From: Melampsora larici-populina 98AG31
Lineage: Eukaryota; Basidiomycota; Pucciniomycetes; Pucciniales; Melampsoraceae
Direction: 5' to 3'
NCBI RefSeq assembly: GCF_000204055.1
Contig: NW_006768767.1
Location: 956,206 to 1,020,205 of the forward strand
Length of the DNA: 64,000 bases
Shown: in pieces, positions 12,045 to 23,854 of the stretch
Layout of the letters: the number at the start of each line of letters is the position of its first letter
Numbering within the stretch: the stretch's first letter is position 1
Notes under the pieces: generated by a model
Databases searched by the model: none
The model's input: the letters and a program-made list of their open reading frames with translations, nothing else
Told to the model about the DNA's origin: nothing
Translations under genes and position numbers: made by a program

Positions 12045-12660
12045 GTTTGTGCCCTTTACGTCTTCGACATTGACGTTTTTGACTGACACGTCGTGGACGT
12101 CCACTTTTCAGCACGCAGATATTCTAGCCGCATGTTTTGTACACGTAACGTGCGACACATCATTTTCAATTCACCAATTGTAGATCCATCTGCCAAAAGG
12201 ATTCTCACATGTAGTTCCCGAGGTACATCCTCGGGTTAATCCCCGACATCCCAGCTCGGGTTAATCCCCGAGCCGAGAGAGGGATTCACCGCACATCCGC
12301 ATATTCGCGAATAAGAGGGATGATCCCTCGCTTGGAAGTATAATCAGTGAAATCGGGTGGATTCATTATCAAGTGAAATAATAAAGTAGTGAGACGGAGG
12401 AAAGAGATTCGTGGTTACAAGTGATTTACCATGGAAAGGAGTTGCGGAAACCAACGCGCTGCCGCCGGAGACAAACTCGTGTACAGATCGGTAGAGCCGG
12501 TCACGGTCTAATGATAAAAAGGAGTTTAAGAGATGACAAGTAGTGCTATAGAAGTGGAAGACTGTTAAACGAGTGACAATAGGAAAAAGGAGAATCTATG
12601 TTGTACGTAGGAAGATGATAGGGATATTTAATAGAACAAGCAAGGTTGAGGAACGTGGCC
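12045..12660. other. Palindromic GC-rich stretch beside the MULE gene
   Basis: The 17-mer CTCGGGTTAATCCCCGA occurs twice (12230-12246 and 12255-12271). The second copy lies in an imperfect 20-bp palindrome (12254-12273). A further palindromic word, TTCGCGAA, is at about 12312-12319. The stretch follows the 3' end of the Mutator-like gene. No match to the sequence beyond the other end of that gene was found, so I cannot call these its terminal repeats. Confidence 0.45.
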
Positions 12661-15600
12661 TCACCATCGGTGTTGTTTTTGCTGCTTACCTTTTTTGTAC
12701 AAGTCGCGCAACAAGCGGTATGATGCCGTCACACTTTGCTCTGCCGCGTGTAACTGTTCTGCAGTATGTAGACCACGGAGTCGAGCCCGTTTGGCGGCGG
12801 TGTCAAATGCTACGATGCCGTGGGCGGAGCGGAACAATTGAGTGATGGAGTGGTCTTTGTTGAATGACGCGAGTTCCGGGTGTATGGCATCTTCCACTGA
12901 GTTCGGAGATTTGGCGTTGTTGTACATGGAAGGTGTTTGTGAAGGTGTAAGAGTTGTTTGCGAGTTATAACTCATTTGGATACCCTGACTGATTCCTTGC
13001 CACGATGAGTATTGGGTACTTGCGTGATGTTCAGTCTTGGGAAAGTAAACACTGATGATTGGGTCAGTAAAAAGCGCTTCAGCGTTGGCTAGTTCAGAAC
13101 TCACGGTGGTGCACTGGGTCCAGCACTCGGTGTCCTTGCCACTGCAGGAGGTGGCTGATGTGGAATTGCCTGTTCTTCGTGAGCGCGCATTAAGTTGGAG
13201 ACCTGTGATAGACTGTAAAACGGTTGGTTGACACCGTGGCCGACTTGAGGGGTGTATGTGTCATATCTGACCTGAACAGTGGGGGATTGAGTCCGTTGGG
13301 GGAGTGTTTGAGCGAGCGGTTGATGTTGGCGTGGAGGCTGAGGAACTGTGGGGTTCAGTGTCACGCCTGGGTCATCGTGGGCACAAAGTAAGCTGGAGAG
13401 CTGAGACAACGTGCAGAAATCGGGTGACGCGACACTGGTGTTTACCGTGTGCTGAGGGAGTAAGCGATTTGTAGGATGAGGCGAGCTCATGTAAGTATCG
13501 GCTTGATATTTGTGGTTCGTGGTGTGTTGATTAAATTGAAGTTCGGGGGGGAACACTGGGTTTACATGTGGCTGCGCCGGTGGGTTGTTAGGGTTTGGAA
13601 GCTGGCGGTTAGGTAGAGCGGGATTTAAGAGCTCTATGTAGTATGGAGGGTAGCTCAGCGAGTCCGTGGTGGATCCGTGGTGATAATAGGAAGTCGTGTT
13701 ACGCATGTTTGGGATGGCAGGTGGACCCGGTGGTGGTCCCATAGTGGTGTTATACGTGTCCATTGCGTGTGAAGTCGTCGGGTAGGCTGGTGAGAATCGA
13801 CCAGGTTGAAGAACGCTGTGTTGCGATAACGAGGGTGGCGAAGGGTGTGCATTGTAGTAGGGCGTAGACTGCGTAGGTGGGTCATGGTTCTGTACATGGT
13901 GGGTGTTTGGGAAAGGTTGTGGTGATGGAGGAGTGATTCCCGTTGGGGCGGTGGAGTGGCGGTAATGGTAGTCGTACGAATTAGCGCTTTTGTAATGCCT
14001 ATTTTTTGAAAGCTGGCTGCCAGTTTGGTGGTAAAAGCTAGGAACGACGGGAGGTGGTGGTAACGGGGACAAGGTGATATGTCTGGAAGGGGGCCGAATG
14101 ATAGGAGCCAGTGAAGTGTTGGGGAGGCCTGGTCTAGAACGGGCGTGAGGAAGGGAGGGTTGTCGAAGTGGGCTAGCGGGAGGCGTTTTGGAGTGGTTAG
14201 CCGATAAGGAATGAGATGACGTGGAATTGGAAGGCGTGAGCAAGATGGGTGGTGGAGTAGTAGCAGACTGGAGTTCCTCGTCAGGGGGCTCCAATGCACG
14301 TTGTGGCGGTAGGGGGCTGATGCCATCGTCGACTTCGGCGAGAGCCTCTTCACAAATGGTTAAGCCTTTTTGACGTGCGAGGATATACATGTGCTTACAT
14401 GCAGAGTTGGTCTGCGTGAAGTGAGGACAAGTACAGTTATTGACCGATCCTGCTTGGCCGTTGGCCTTTGGAGTCGTCGTGATGGTGTAGCGGATTCGTG
14501 GTCTAGTAAGTGAACCCATGCTAAACTGTAGTGGCCGTCAGTATGTTAGGTGTTCCTTAGTTGATGGTCTGGGACTTACTTGAGAGTTGCCGACGGGTGA
14601 AATCAGGCATAGCAAGTTATCCAAATCTTCGTCGGTGTACGAGTCAGCCAAGCCTTTTGCTATGTTTTGGAATTTGTTGCAGCGTTGTGGTCGGAAACCC
14701 AAAGTTGTCGTTAGTAACTGTTGACGATAGTTGGGTTCCATGTCTTCGGTGAGGACGTGCAAAAGTTCGTCTGGCCGGCAGAGTTTCAAGCGGTCTAAGA
14801 AGTTGCATTTCAATGTGCGATGATAGGATTCGTTATAATTGTTCGTGTGAGTTCCTTGGACGGGAACGTCACGCTCGGCGACCATGCAGTGTGGAGCATT
14901 GCGGACCCATTGTTTCTCGAAGGATTGGACGAAAGCGGGATAAGAAGTTTTATTACGGCGTTGGAAGTCGATCCAGGCATCCTTCCAATACTGTGCGTAA
15001 ATGATACTCATCGCTTCCTGATGAAGTTGCACAGCTGGCCCCTGCGGGGCCTGGAGTAGATTGTCAGCGAGGTCATGGTTGGGTTTGGAAGGATTGCTTA
15101 CACTGATACAAGCACGGGCTCTGATGGCCCACGATACGTGGAATGTACACCAGAAATGTTTCGGGGGTTTACGGCTTTTAGCGTACGTGGTCTTGATTGC
15201 GCTTTGGAATTGTAAAGCGCAATCGGTCATGAATGCCGCGGGGAGTACGCCAACTTCGTCCTTAAGCCATGTGAGGAATCGAGTAATTGTTTCCCTGTTG
15301 GTCATATTAAGTCAACGACGTCCGGGAGTAGGTTAATGATGTGAGCTTACGTGCGTTCGTCGGATGTTAGAAACCAAGCGACAGGGACGCCACTCCCGGT
15401 AACGGGATTCCGAATGATAAGTGTAAGTAGTGTGAGGTGGACCGTAGGCCACTCCGGGATGTCGCTGCTGACGTTGTGGGTAGAGTCGAAGCATATGACG
15501 CCTTTACCGTGAAGGAGCAGCTGTTGACGCTGCCAAGGGGAGACGAGTCCGATTTGAATGCGTTTGTATGCTGGCCGGACTTCATTCATGACGGAGTAAC

Positions 15601-16589
15601 CTCTTTCGCTCAGCCGTGCCATCCACTTCATCAAGGACGGTATGAGTATCGGGTCGAGGCGCTGGATGCCTTGAGCGGCTTTGCGAATGACATTACGGAA
15701 GTCTGAATAAGTAACTCGGAGCGCTTCTGGAATGACCGAAAGTGGTTGAACCTCATCCTGTGGAAATGCGGCATTGCTGTTAGAATCGAATGGAAATATT
15801 GGAAAAGGAAAAACGTACCGGGAAAAGGTCAGGACAACGCAAGAGACGTTGAATGGTTCGCCAAGAGACTCCTTCCAATATTCGAGTGTTCAGCCAAGAT
15901 TTAACTACTTCGGGCATGCGCATGTTGCGCATGTCTTTGATAGAATAGGGATTGTGATTGGCGTGTTCCCAAAACCATTCGAATTCTATGTCGCCGGTAG
16001 CAATGGTCTTTCGAAGAATAAACTTAGCTGGGCATTGAACTTTGATAGAGCCAGAAGATTGGCGAGTGAGATCAGTCAAAGTCTTCTTGATTTGGGTACA
16101 TGGGTTGCCAGAGGCGTTGCAGTTGAAGATGTGAGTCCATTCGTGTAGGCGTTTGGGGCCACGCTTGCTGGATGATGGGGGTTCTGGTGCTATGATTTCG
16201 CCGGAAGGTAAATGTAAAATGCCGTTGTTTCGGCGTCCCTTGCTGACCCATTTGGCGGAAGTGCACATGGCAAAGATCAAATCGTCTTCGATGCCTGGTG
16301 TCTTTGGTAGGGTAATCCGGAGAGGTTTTCGGTCACCAAAGTCTGGAGGGGACCGCGACACGTCGCGGACGTAGCGAAGAGACGAAGGGTTGAAATCAAA
16401 GCCTGGTGTCGGCGGCGCTAGATAGGCGAGTGGCAGTGGAACGAAGTCGTAGATATCAATGCAGCGAGGATAAATGTCAAGGCCACTGCGAATCTGATGA
16501 TTATGGCGAGTCCGTGGTTTGTTAGCTAGCTGCAGGTAGTCGCCGGCAGGCCGGGACCGGGCGGTTTGGCGTGGTTTGTGAGGTTGCAT
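12661..16589 (-). CDS. Mutator-like (MULE) transposase with SWIM finger
   Basis: Four exons read without a stop: 16589-15819, 15757-15351, 15294-14580 and 14525-13101, each joined at GT-AG introns of 54-61 bp, giving 1105 residues. An N-terminal zinc-type domain has Cys157, Cys186 and HANH at 209-212, as in FAR1/WRKY-GCM1-like MULE domains. The DDE core shows Asp348 in CFDSTHNV, Asp417 in FMTDCALQF and Glu548 in TNNYNESYH. A SWIM finger follows with CxC (662, 664), nine residues, then CxH (674, 676). The remaining 430 residues are Pro/Ser/His/Asn-rich and probably unstructured. An open frame from 13104 to 12661 with a basic helical end (LRDLYKKGKQQ) may be one more exon. The reading frame suggests a recently active element, but its terminal repeats were not found. 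Confidence 0.85.
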
Positions 16590-18445
16590 CGGTTGACAAA
16601 TCAGAAAGTAAGAGCAGTTCAGTGAGGCAAAGGAATGACGAAGTCAAAGTTGGGCCACTCAAGGATGCAGTCCGGCGGCAATGACTTTGTCGTAACAACG
16701 CGGCTCAGCATTTGCTTGGAAAGACGCATTTTGCAAGGATTTGCGAAGTCAATCGTCAGCATTTCATCGACGATGAGCGTGATTGCGGCTCATGGAACCG
16801 GATCCTTGCAATTTGCACATCCCCGTCGTTCATGTGGAACAATGATTGGCAGGTGGGCGCATTTGCGAGGGAATGCGAGACGCTTTCGCGGAGCGTACCG
16901 GGAAAATTTATGTTTTGTGAAAATTAGCAGTCATCAAGTCATAGATGTGAGGTATTCACCGAGAACACATCTTTCCGTTCAACAGGCGATTATCCATAAT
17001 TCAACTCTGCCTCCTCGTTGAAGCGCGATGCGCCATTACAATCCGAGTATCCCTCACACGAGAGGCACCGTTTGAAGGCTGAGTGGGAGACAGGCAGCGC
17101 CGATGTCACTCCGGCAACTTGTTCATGGCACGTTCATTGGTGTCAATCAGTGTGACGCATAAGTCCCATTCTTCAGCGTTGGGAACCGAATGTGACGACC
17201 TCATTCACTCGCAATCATCCGGCTCAGCTGAGTGACTTTGCCGGTAGAGCATTTTGTAGCGCATGGCTGAACCCCCGCTCCGCGGGGCTCGCATATCGCT
17301 TCAGTCCGGTTACGTGCGGCCCCGATCCCCTGCGTTTGATTTGGCCTCGGGTTGCGGGATTTGCACTCACGCAGTCAACGTGAATTATCCGCGTCGATGC
17401 AAATTTATTCATTTCCATTCTGCCGCTTTCGGCCACAAACTCTCTTTTGGATTATTCTCTCTCGATGATCAATACAGAGATTTGCGTTAGTTGTTTTGAA
17501 ACATGCGGCTAGAATAGTGTCAGGGCACTTTTCAGCTCGAAGCGTCTCATTTCCCACAGCGCTCGGCCAAAACGAATCGGGAATTTGACAACAACCTTCT
17601 GGCGGAATAAATTCAGGCCACACACACCATGACCAAACATTATCCATCATGTTTTTTACTATAAACTTGATGTTGAAGATGAATTCCGCAATGCATAAAA
17701 CTAATCAAGAAAAAACCCACACCGAATATATGGTGAGGCCAAAGAATCGAAATTCAAGTGGTGGATTTGTACTTATTACAACTGTGTCCTCTGCTTTATG
17801 AAATCGAGCATCAACCTCATGGCCAACCTGCAGATAACATGGGATAGCATAGGATAAACATAGCGTCCGTTGCTGGAGAAGACTGGGAATGGACTAATGT
17901 ATATTGACTGTATTTTAGTGCAAGCCTTGAGTGCAAAATCTATGCGATTGTCACATGCGAGGGCCTGACAGCCTGCTTGGCTTCGCCAGCGCCCCCCGTG
18001 AGGCTTCGTGAGGTTGACATATCATGGAACAGGGCCTCCTGTCATGAATGAAGCAAGACATCCCGGGACCAAAAGGAACAAAATCTAATGTCCAACCGTG
18101 CGGCGTGAATGTGATTTGAGGGGTTCCGCCGGAGGCAAAACTACAAAAGTCTTTCGGAGCACTCAATAAAACTCAAGCTTCACGTCCTCGTCGGCTCTCA
18201 GCTCTAGTCATCTCAAGTTAGTTGACGAAACGAAATTCGATTGCATGTACCTTGTGAGCGTTGCAGCTATATATCCTTCAGAAAACTTGAGACCCTTCGC
18301 TGATCACTGCCGTGCTCAGCACAATCCGTGACGCCCTCTCCATGACGCCCTCTGAACTTGCTGACATGAACCTGTTTCCATCTTTCACAGCACTTTGACA
18401 CTTGATCTAATTTGCTGTAAACCACGGTGCTGGAAAAAAATAAAG
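16590..18445. other. Stretch without a supported gene
   Basis: Several open frames exist but none has motifs or intron structure. A GC-rich palindromic word (CCCCGCTCCGCGGGG type) is at about 17273-17287. The part up to about 17450 may belong to the Mutator-like element, since it follows its gene's 5' end. The part after about 18170 is the upstream region of the membrane-protein gene. Confidence 0.4.
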
Positions 18446-20868
18446 ATGGCCTCTAGTCTGGCAGTGGCAGGATCAGCAACAAATGATACCTCGCCAGAAG
18501 CGAACCCGTTTAGGACGTTACTCAAGATTGCTGTGAGTGATGCTTTGGAGCTGAGAGTTGATGACATTGGTTCCGTGTCCTCTCAACTAAATTCCTGCTG
18601 TCCGCATACAACGCAACAGAATACGGCTATCAACCCCCAATTCCCACCTTGGGCTTTAGCCATCTTGCTCTTATTCGCCATCTTGAGAGGTATACTGATA
18701 CTTATATGTATAACAATCATGGTGATACCGCTAATAAAGGGTCCCGCGAGCCGAAAAAAACATCTGTGTCTTTTCCGCCGCATCTATGCACAACCGGGTG
18801 AGTCATCCACAGAAAATAGACCTTTGACTGAGACCGATTTTGACATACATCCTGATTTATCTTGGGCAGAGAGCGGCATTCCCTATGTGGTCCCCAGTCG
18901 GTCATATTTCATTGCCGTATGTGAGCTCTGCTCAAGCGTGTTATACTTGTTCGCGGCTTGTGAAAACTACACGGTAAGTGCTCAACCCCTGAAGCTGCCT
19001 CGCGTCAGGTATATAATCATTGATCTGCTCTACAATCGACGATCCAAAGACTTACAGACATTCAGGGTTACGAAAGGCCGATACTGGATGGTATCTTACT
19101 CTTTGGTCAGTTCTATCGGTAGATATAATGACAGTAGCCAGTACTTTCATCCTGACTTGTGACTGACTTACCTGATGTCTTCCAGGTACGGTTTGGCGTG
19201 AGTTTGGGTTGCCCTGCGTACAATGATGACTTTCATAGATCCCCACTGCTTACATCTGTGCAATTCTACATCGCAAAACCTTCAGATGGCTTCCGTAAGC
19301 CAGCATCAAAGCTACAGAAGATGTTTTGATACTTACTTACACTCTGCGGAACCTTGCGTTTAGGTCCTATATAGGCATTATGATGTCTGCTTTTTCTATC
19401 TGTTATTCTTGGTTGAGTTCCTCCGTAATCTTTTTTCAATTTCAGAGAAAGATCCAGTCCATTAGATTCTCTGTGCTCATAGGAACTTATTATAAACTCC
19501 TTCAACTTTCCATGTAAATCATCCCTATGTCTCTCTCACCGGTTTTATCACAGCCTCTGCGACGTAACAGGAGTCAAGAATAGCCGATTACCTCAAATTT
19601 TTACTCCAACTGTCTATAACATTGCATGGGTTTCATGGTTGACGATCACCATTGCTTCTATGGCTTACTGGGCAATTCGTATGGCAAGAGAATTGTCCCA
19701 ATCGCAGATAATTTGCCTCAACGTTGTCAGTGCACTCGAGGAAGCCGTCATCTCTTGGGACACTCGTGGAACCACACACACAGCTTTGATCAATATTCTA
19801 CACGATCAATCCTTGCTGGCCCGAAGAGTACAAGAAATTGGTAGGATAATTGACGGATGGGCTGCAACCTGGATAGCCTTGTCTGTGGCGATAACAGTTG
19901 TGAGTAAACTTCTGTCTCCCAGGAACTCTCGGGATCTTTGCATCAATCTATGGACCCATGTCAATAATTGTGGAACGAGGAGACTGAAACATGTTTTTCC
20001 AAGTTCTACGTATTCACAGTTCAATTATTGCTACGCATGCTCGAACACGTTTTGCGCAAGCGCGATGTAGATTCCATGGCTGTCGGTTCTGAATGGTCTT
20101 CCCCAATTTGGCAAGAATTAGAGGACGAGTTCAGTGAGTCATTCTATGAGGATTGCTCGAACGCAGATCAAAACATTCAGTTCCATCAAATCTTTTAGGG
20201 TTCCTGTGCAAATCTTCTATCCTTGTTACTCTTAGCATCGTCTCTCAGGTCTCGGAGCTGGTGTACCAGACGCATAGTGCAAGAGAACTCACCCAGTGAG
20301 TGAATTTTGATGATGTATACCTTGCCGAGTGTCATGGCCGTCTCACCAATCTTCATTTTTGATTGATAGGCTAAACTGGAGGATTGGCTCAGCCCTGATT
20401 ACTCACCTACCGGGAATTTTCATGACACCAGCACTCCTGGTCCAATCGGTGGGACATTTTAGTAGATTTTCAAAATGAAATCAGACTGACTTAACCTCAT
20501 CACGTCTACATGCTTCTGTGAGACCACAGTGGAGAATATTAACAGAGCGTTCAGACGAATCCAAATATCAGAAAGCGTCACTGTCGGTTGACAAAAAGAA
20601 CATCCCAAAGATGACCTCCCAACTTTTGGGATGGGATACCACAGTTTTTTGGGGTAAGGAGAATGAATTTGAACTTGGAAACTTTCCTGGTCTATGTCCA
20701 GTCGAATCATCACATTCGACAATAAGAGAAGTTGAAGAAAATCCCAATAAGACAACCACTCTACACATCCCTTTCGGTGATTTAAGTGTTATGCGCTCAA
20801 CTGTCGTGACGCACGAGGAGATTCAAAATTCAACTTTGAGACAAATTCAAAACTGTCCATACGAATGA
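18446..20868 (+). CDS. Multi-pass membrane protein, unknown function
   Basis: I do not recognise the family. The start ATG at 18446 opens an exon to 18973, followed by exons at 19058-19105 and from 19186 joined by GT-AG introns that keep phase. Further exons follow to a stop at 20866-20868. Hydrophobic membrane segments are visible: one rich in Leu/Ile around the WALAILLLFAIL block, one around YFIAVCELCSSVLYLF, then AWVSWLTITIASMAYWAI, the ATWIALSVAITV block, and a late one with HLPGIFMTPALLVQ. At least five to six spans are likely, with a soluble C-terminal tail of about 110 residues encoded from about 20540. Not all internal exon borders could be fixed. It could be a receptor-like or transporter-like protein; nothing in the sequence decides. 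The gene converges on the Ind1 gene. Confidence 0.65.
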
Positions 20869-21173
20869 TATATACTACTTCAGATGTGTGTTTTTGTTTA
20901 GATAAATCAGTAACATTGCTGGAATTGAGTTTCTCAATTTGAGTTTCATGTCATCCTGTAAATTTAATTCCTCCTCCACTTACACTTGATTAGATAATCA
21001 CTGCTATTCTTCTGTAATCATCATCCTTCTACTTCAGCCACTCATTGATAGCTGTTTACTAGTCTCACGCCAACAGATAATCCACAGGAACAAGCAATCA
21101 AACTGTTCTTTGTATTTCCCCTGCCAACAAAACAGAATTGATGCTTGAATAACACAAAGAAGTCCCTCTCCTC

Positions 21174-22655
21174 CTACAAAGATCCTAGAGCTTTCAAGCA
21201 TCTTTCAGCAATCTTCCCAAACGGGTCATCTGTTCCCACTACTGGTCTTCCCATATCACCAGATTTGCATATCTGGAGTTGTAAGGGGATCTCCCCCAGC
21301 ACATCAACACCCACTTTCTTTGATAATATCTCAAAGTGTGAGGCAGATCCAAAGATTGAATGTGGTGTCTGGCAATTTGGACAGACGAAGTTGGACATGT
21401 TGAGTACGGTTCCTAGAATCTGATGGGTAGGTTATGTTCGTGAAATTGTTTGATGTTCTCTTTGAAGCCGTACGAAGCTGGATGGCACTTAACTGGTATA
21501 TTGACTTTCTGGAACATGCTGACACCTCTTGAGACATCAATGAGAGCGATATCTTGGGGTGTGGAAACGATGACCGCGCCTAAGGGGCAGATTGAAGCGG
21601 ACGATGTTGATCAAATGACTCCGTGAGGTTATAGTTTTTCGACAAACTACTAACCATCAACTTCCACAAGCTGACCCAAACTCAAAGCCACATCACCAGT
21701 CCCAGGTGGCATATCAATGACTAATACATCCAAGTCGGAGTCGGATTGAGATTGATTCGCTGCCCGCCAGTCGACATCAAAGAGTAACTGTTGAACAGCC
21801 TTCATGACCATCATCCCTCGCCATGCGACTGGAGTTTCACCAGTACCGGTGGATGGAAGCAGGAAGCCGATCGACATACATGAGATTCCATGATTCCGAA
21901 TGGGGATGAGAGCATTTTCTGTTACGCAAATGATGATAAGGCCAATGAGATACGGCTAGAACATCGTGTGTGATCGCTGTCTCGGCGCAGAAGGTGACAT
22001 AAGCAAAGAGTGAAGAGTAAGACTGAACCACTCGTTAGCTCCGGTTGTAGCCCTCCTTCTAGACCCATGATTTTTGGCACACTTGGACCAAAGATGTCGA
22101 GATCGAGTAATCCGACTTTCATCGACGGCCGTCTCCCAATAGCCATTGCAATATTAGCTGAAATGTCATACAGCATGAGTAATCGGCCGGTATTGGAAAA
22201 ATAATGATTGCCTTGATGCTTAGCTGACCGGAAACAGTACTCTTACCAACACCGCCCTTTCCACTGGCCACAACCAAAACCTTCTTGACGTTGGCGATAC
22301 GACGTTTTGAAGGTAATGAGCGTGAAATGTTTTTGAGAGTAGGAGGTGAATTGTTTTGTGGAATCCCTTTGGGACTCGAGTCTGCTGGAGGGATTCGCCT
22401 TGGAAGTCCCTATTCGAACGAAGGTAGATAACCAAACTTTTCGAAAACGTGAGATCAGATCTGGTTGAATGATTACGAGTCAAACTCAGAATGTCCCCAA
22501 ACAAGATGTACCAAAGGATTTTCATGGCTGTGGCTTTGAAAGGTCGAGAATTGCTTCAAGAGATTAACCCTCTGGCTTGCGGAAACTCGAGTGGCCAGGA
22601 TTGAAGGTCGACATTGAAGATTCGATCGAAGCGGTAATGATACTATTGAAAGCAT
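21174..22655 (-). CDS. IND1: Ind1/NUBPL-type mitochondrial P-loop Fe-S protein
   Basis: This is an Mrp/NBP35-family P-loop ATPase of the Ind1 (NUBPL) type, which in other eukaryotes delivers Fe-S clusters during assembly of mitochondrial complex I. Exon 1 (22655-22512) encodes an Arg/Ser-rich N-terminus with no acidic residue in its first 45 residues, typical of a mitochondrial presequence. The next exon from 22409 ends in the P-loop GKGGVGKST. Later exons hold [34 protein letters not shown], the Walker-B-like [13 protein letters not shown], and near the end the CPNC pair that binds a bridging cluster. The C-terminal exon ends with a stop at 21174-21176. Five or so introns interrupt it. All key motifs are present and I see no break, so it should be functional. 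Against cytosolic Nbp35, it lacks an N-terminal Cys cluster. Confidence 0.88.
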
Positions 22656-23854
22656 TCTGCAGCTGGTATTGGTTGGTTATTTGGGACTCAAGACGACTCA
22701 CGACTCACGACCATAGCCACGGCTTTCGTTCCGACAGCCCGACCTGTCACATAGCCGGTCCGCCGGGTGCTCTCTTTTGATCTCCGAAACCCAGCCGGCT
22801 CTGGAGTCTGCTCAAATCTTCAAAACCCCTTGCTCCAACAAACCGGAACTTCGAAAATGCATGAAAAGCATTTTCTATTCTGCATGATCAAACGGCACGC
22901 GCGCAACACCCATTAGGTTTACAGATCGCCACTAACCGCTCTTGACCACACGCTGCCCAGCTTTGAGCCTCAGAAAAAAGTCTGTCTGGAGATTCATGCA
23001 AGCCAGCTGTAGAGTCGTTAGATAGCTGGCTGGGACCTCTGAGACGGACGATGGAACGACATACTGCAGACGGTCAGCCTCCCAATTAGCTCGCCATATA
23101 GCACAACCACTGCGGACATGGGACAGTCCATGGAGATGATTCACGTATTCAAAGTTGAGCAGCCAAAAACGTTCGTAACAGGGGATTCACAGGTCGAGTA
23201 GTGACACTCGGGGGCTCGAAGATGGATAGGAAAGAGCGTTGATGGACTTCAATCCTGGTAAATCATGACTTTCTACCTCATCAAGCCAACTGAAGCCATC
23301 CTTGTTCGACAAATCAAACTTGCTTACTACCCAAATTACACCTTGGTCTGAAGGCATCCAATTCAGTGTTCCAGACAGTTCCCATGGTCCTGGATCCAAG
23401 AGCCAATTTGCTGGGTGCCAACTTTCAGACCAAGAGGCTGGTCACGGACCCGCCTTGCCCGTTGTCCTTGGACTGCAAGGCCGTGGTTGTCGTTCACCGA
23501 GCTCGCACAAATCGAGTTGACTCGTCTGGCTCAAACGGCAGATAGATGTTGCCAATTGGCAAATCTGCTAGCGACTGGACCACGGTCAATGCGAAGTAAG
23601 GTCTAGGCTATGCATATGTGGGCTGAATCGCTGCAAGTTACCTGGTACCTTTAACTTTTGGGTATGCCAGCACGGATGCAAAGCAATCGCCGTCAAAGAG
23701 ATCAAGTCCATAGTGCTACTATATAGGTTGCCGGACGATTCACGGAATTCCTCTCTTTCCATACTCCTCACATCCTTTACAGACATTCCCCATCACACAT
23801 CTAAACAAAAACCTTTCAACACCTTCATCGGATCGCTTCATTAACAAAATCATC
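22656..23854. other. Intergenic region between IND1 and the GAF gene
   Basis: Divergent upstream regions of the two flanking genes. Short open frames are present on both strands but none has a recognisable domain. The 60 bp before 23855 are rich in AAC and TCA words, as is common in fungal 5' leaders. Confidence 0.4.

Noticed and set aside
16635..17021. 128-codon plus-strand frame beside the Mutator-like gene
   Set aside because: No domain or splice structure; the region is more likely part of the element's 5' flank.
12100..17450. Long terminal inverted repeats of the Mutator-like element
   Set aside because: I compared the sequence beyond both ends of the gene in opposite orientation and found no convincing match, so no TIR is claimed.
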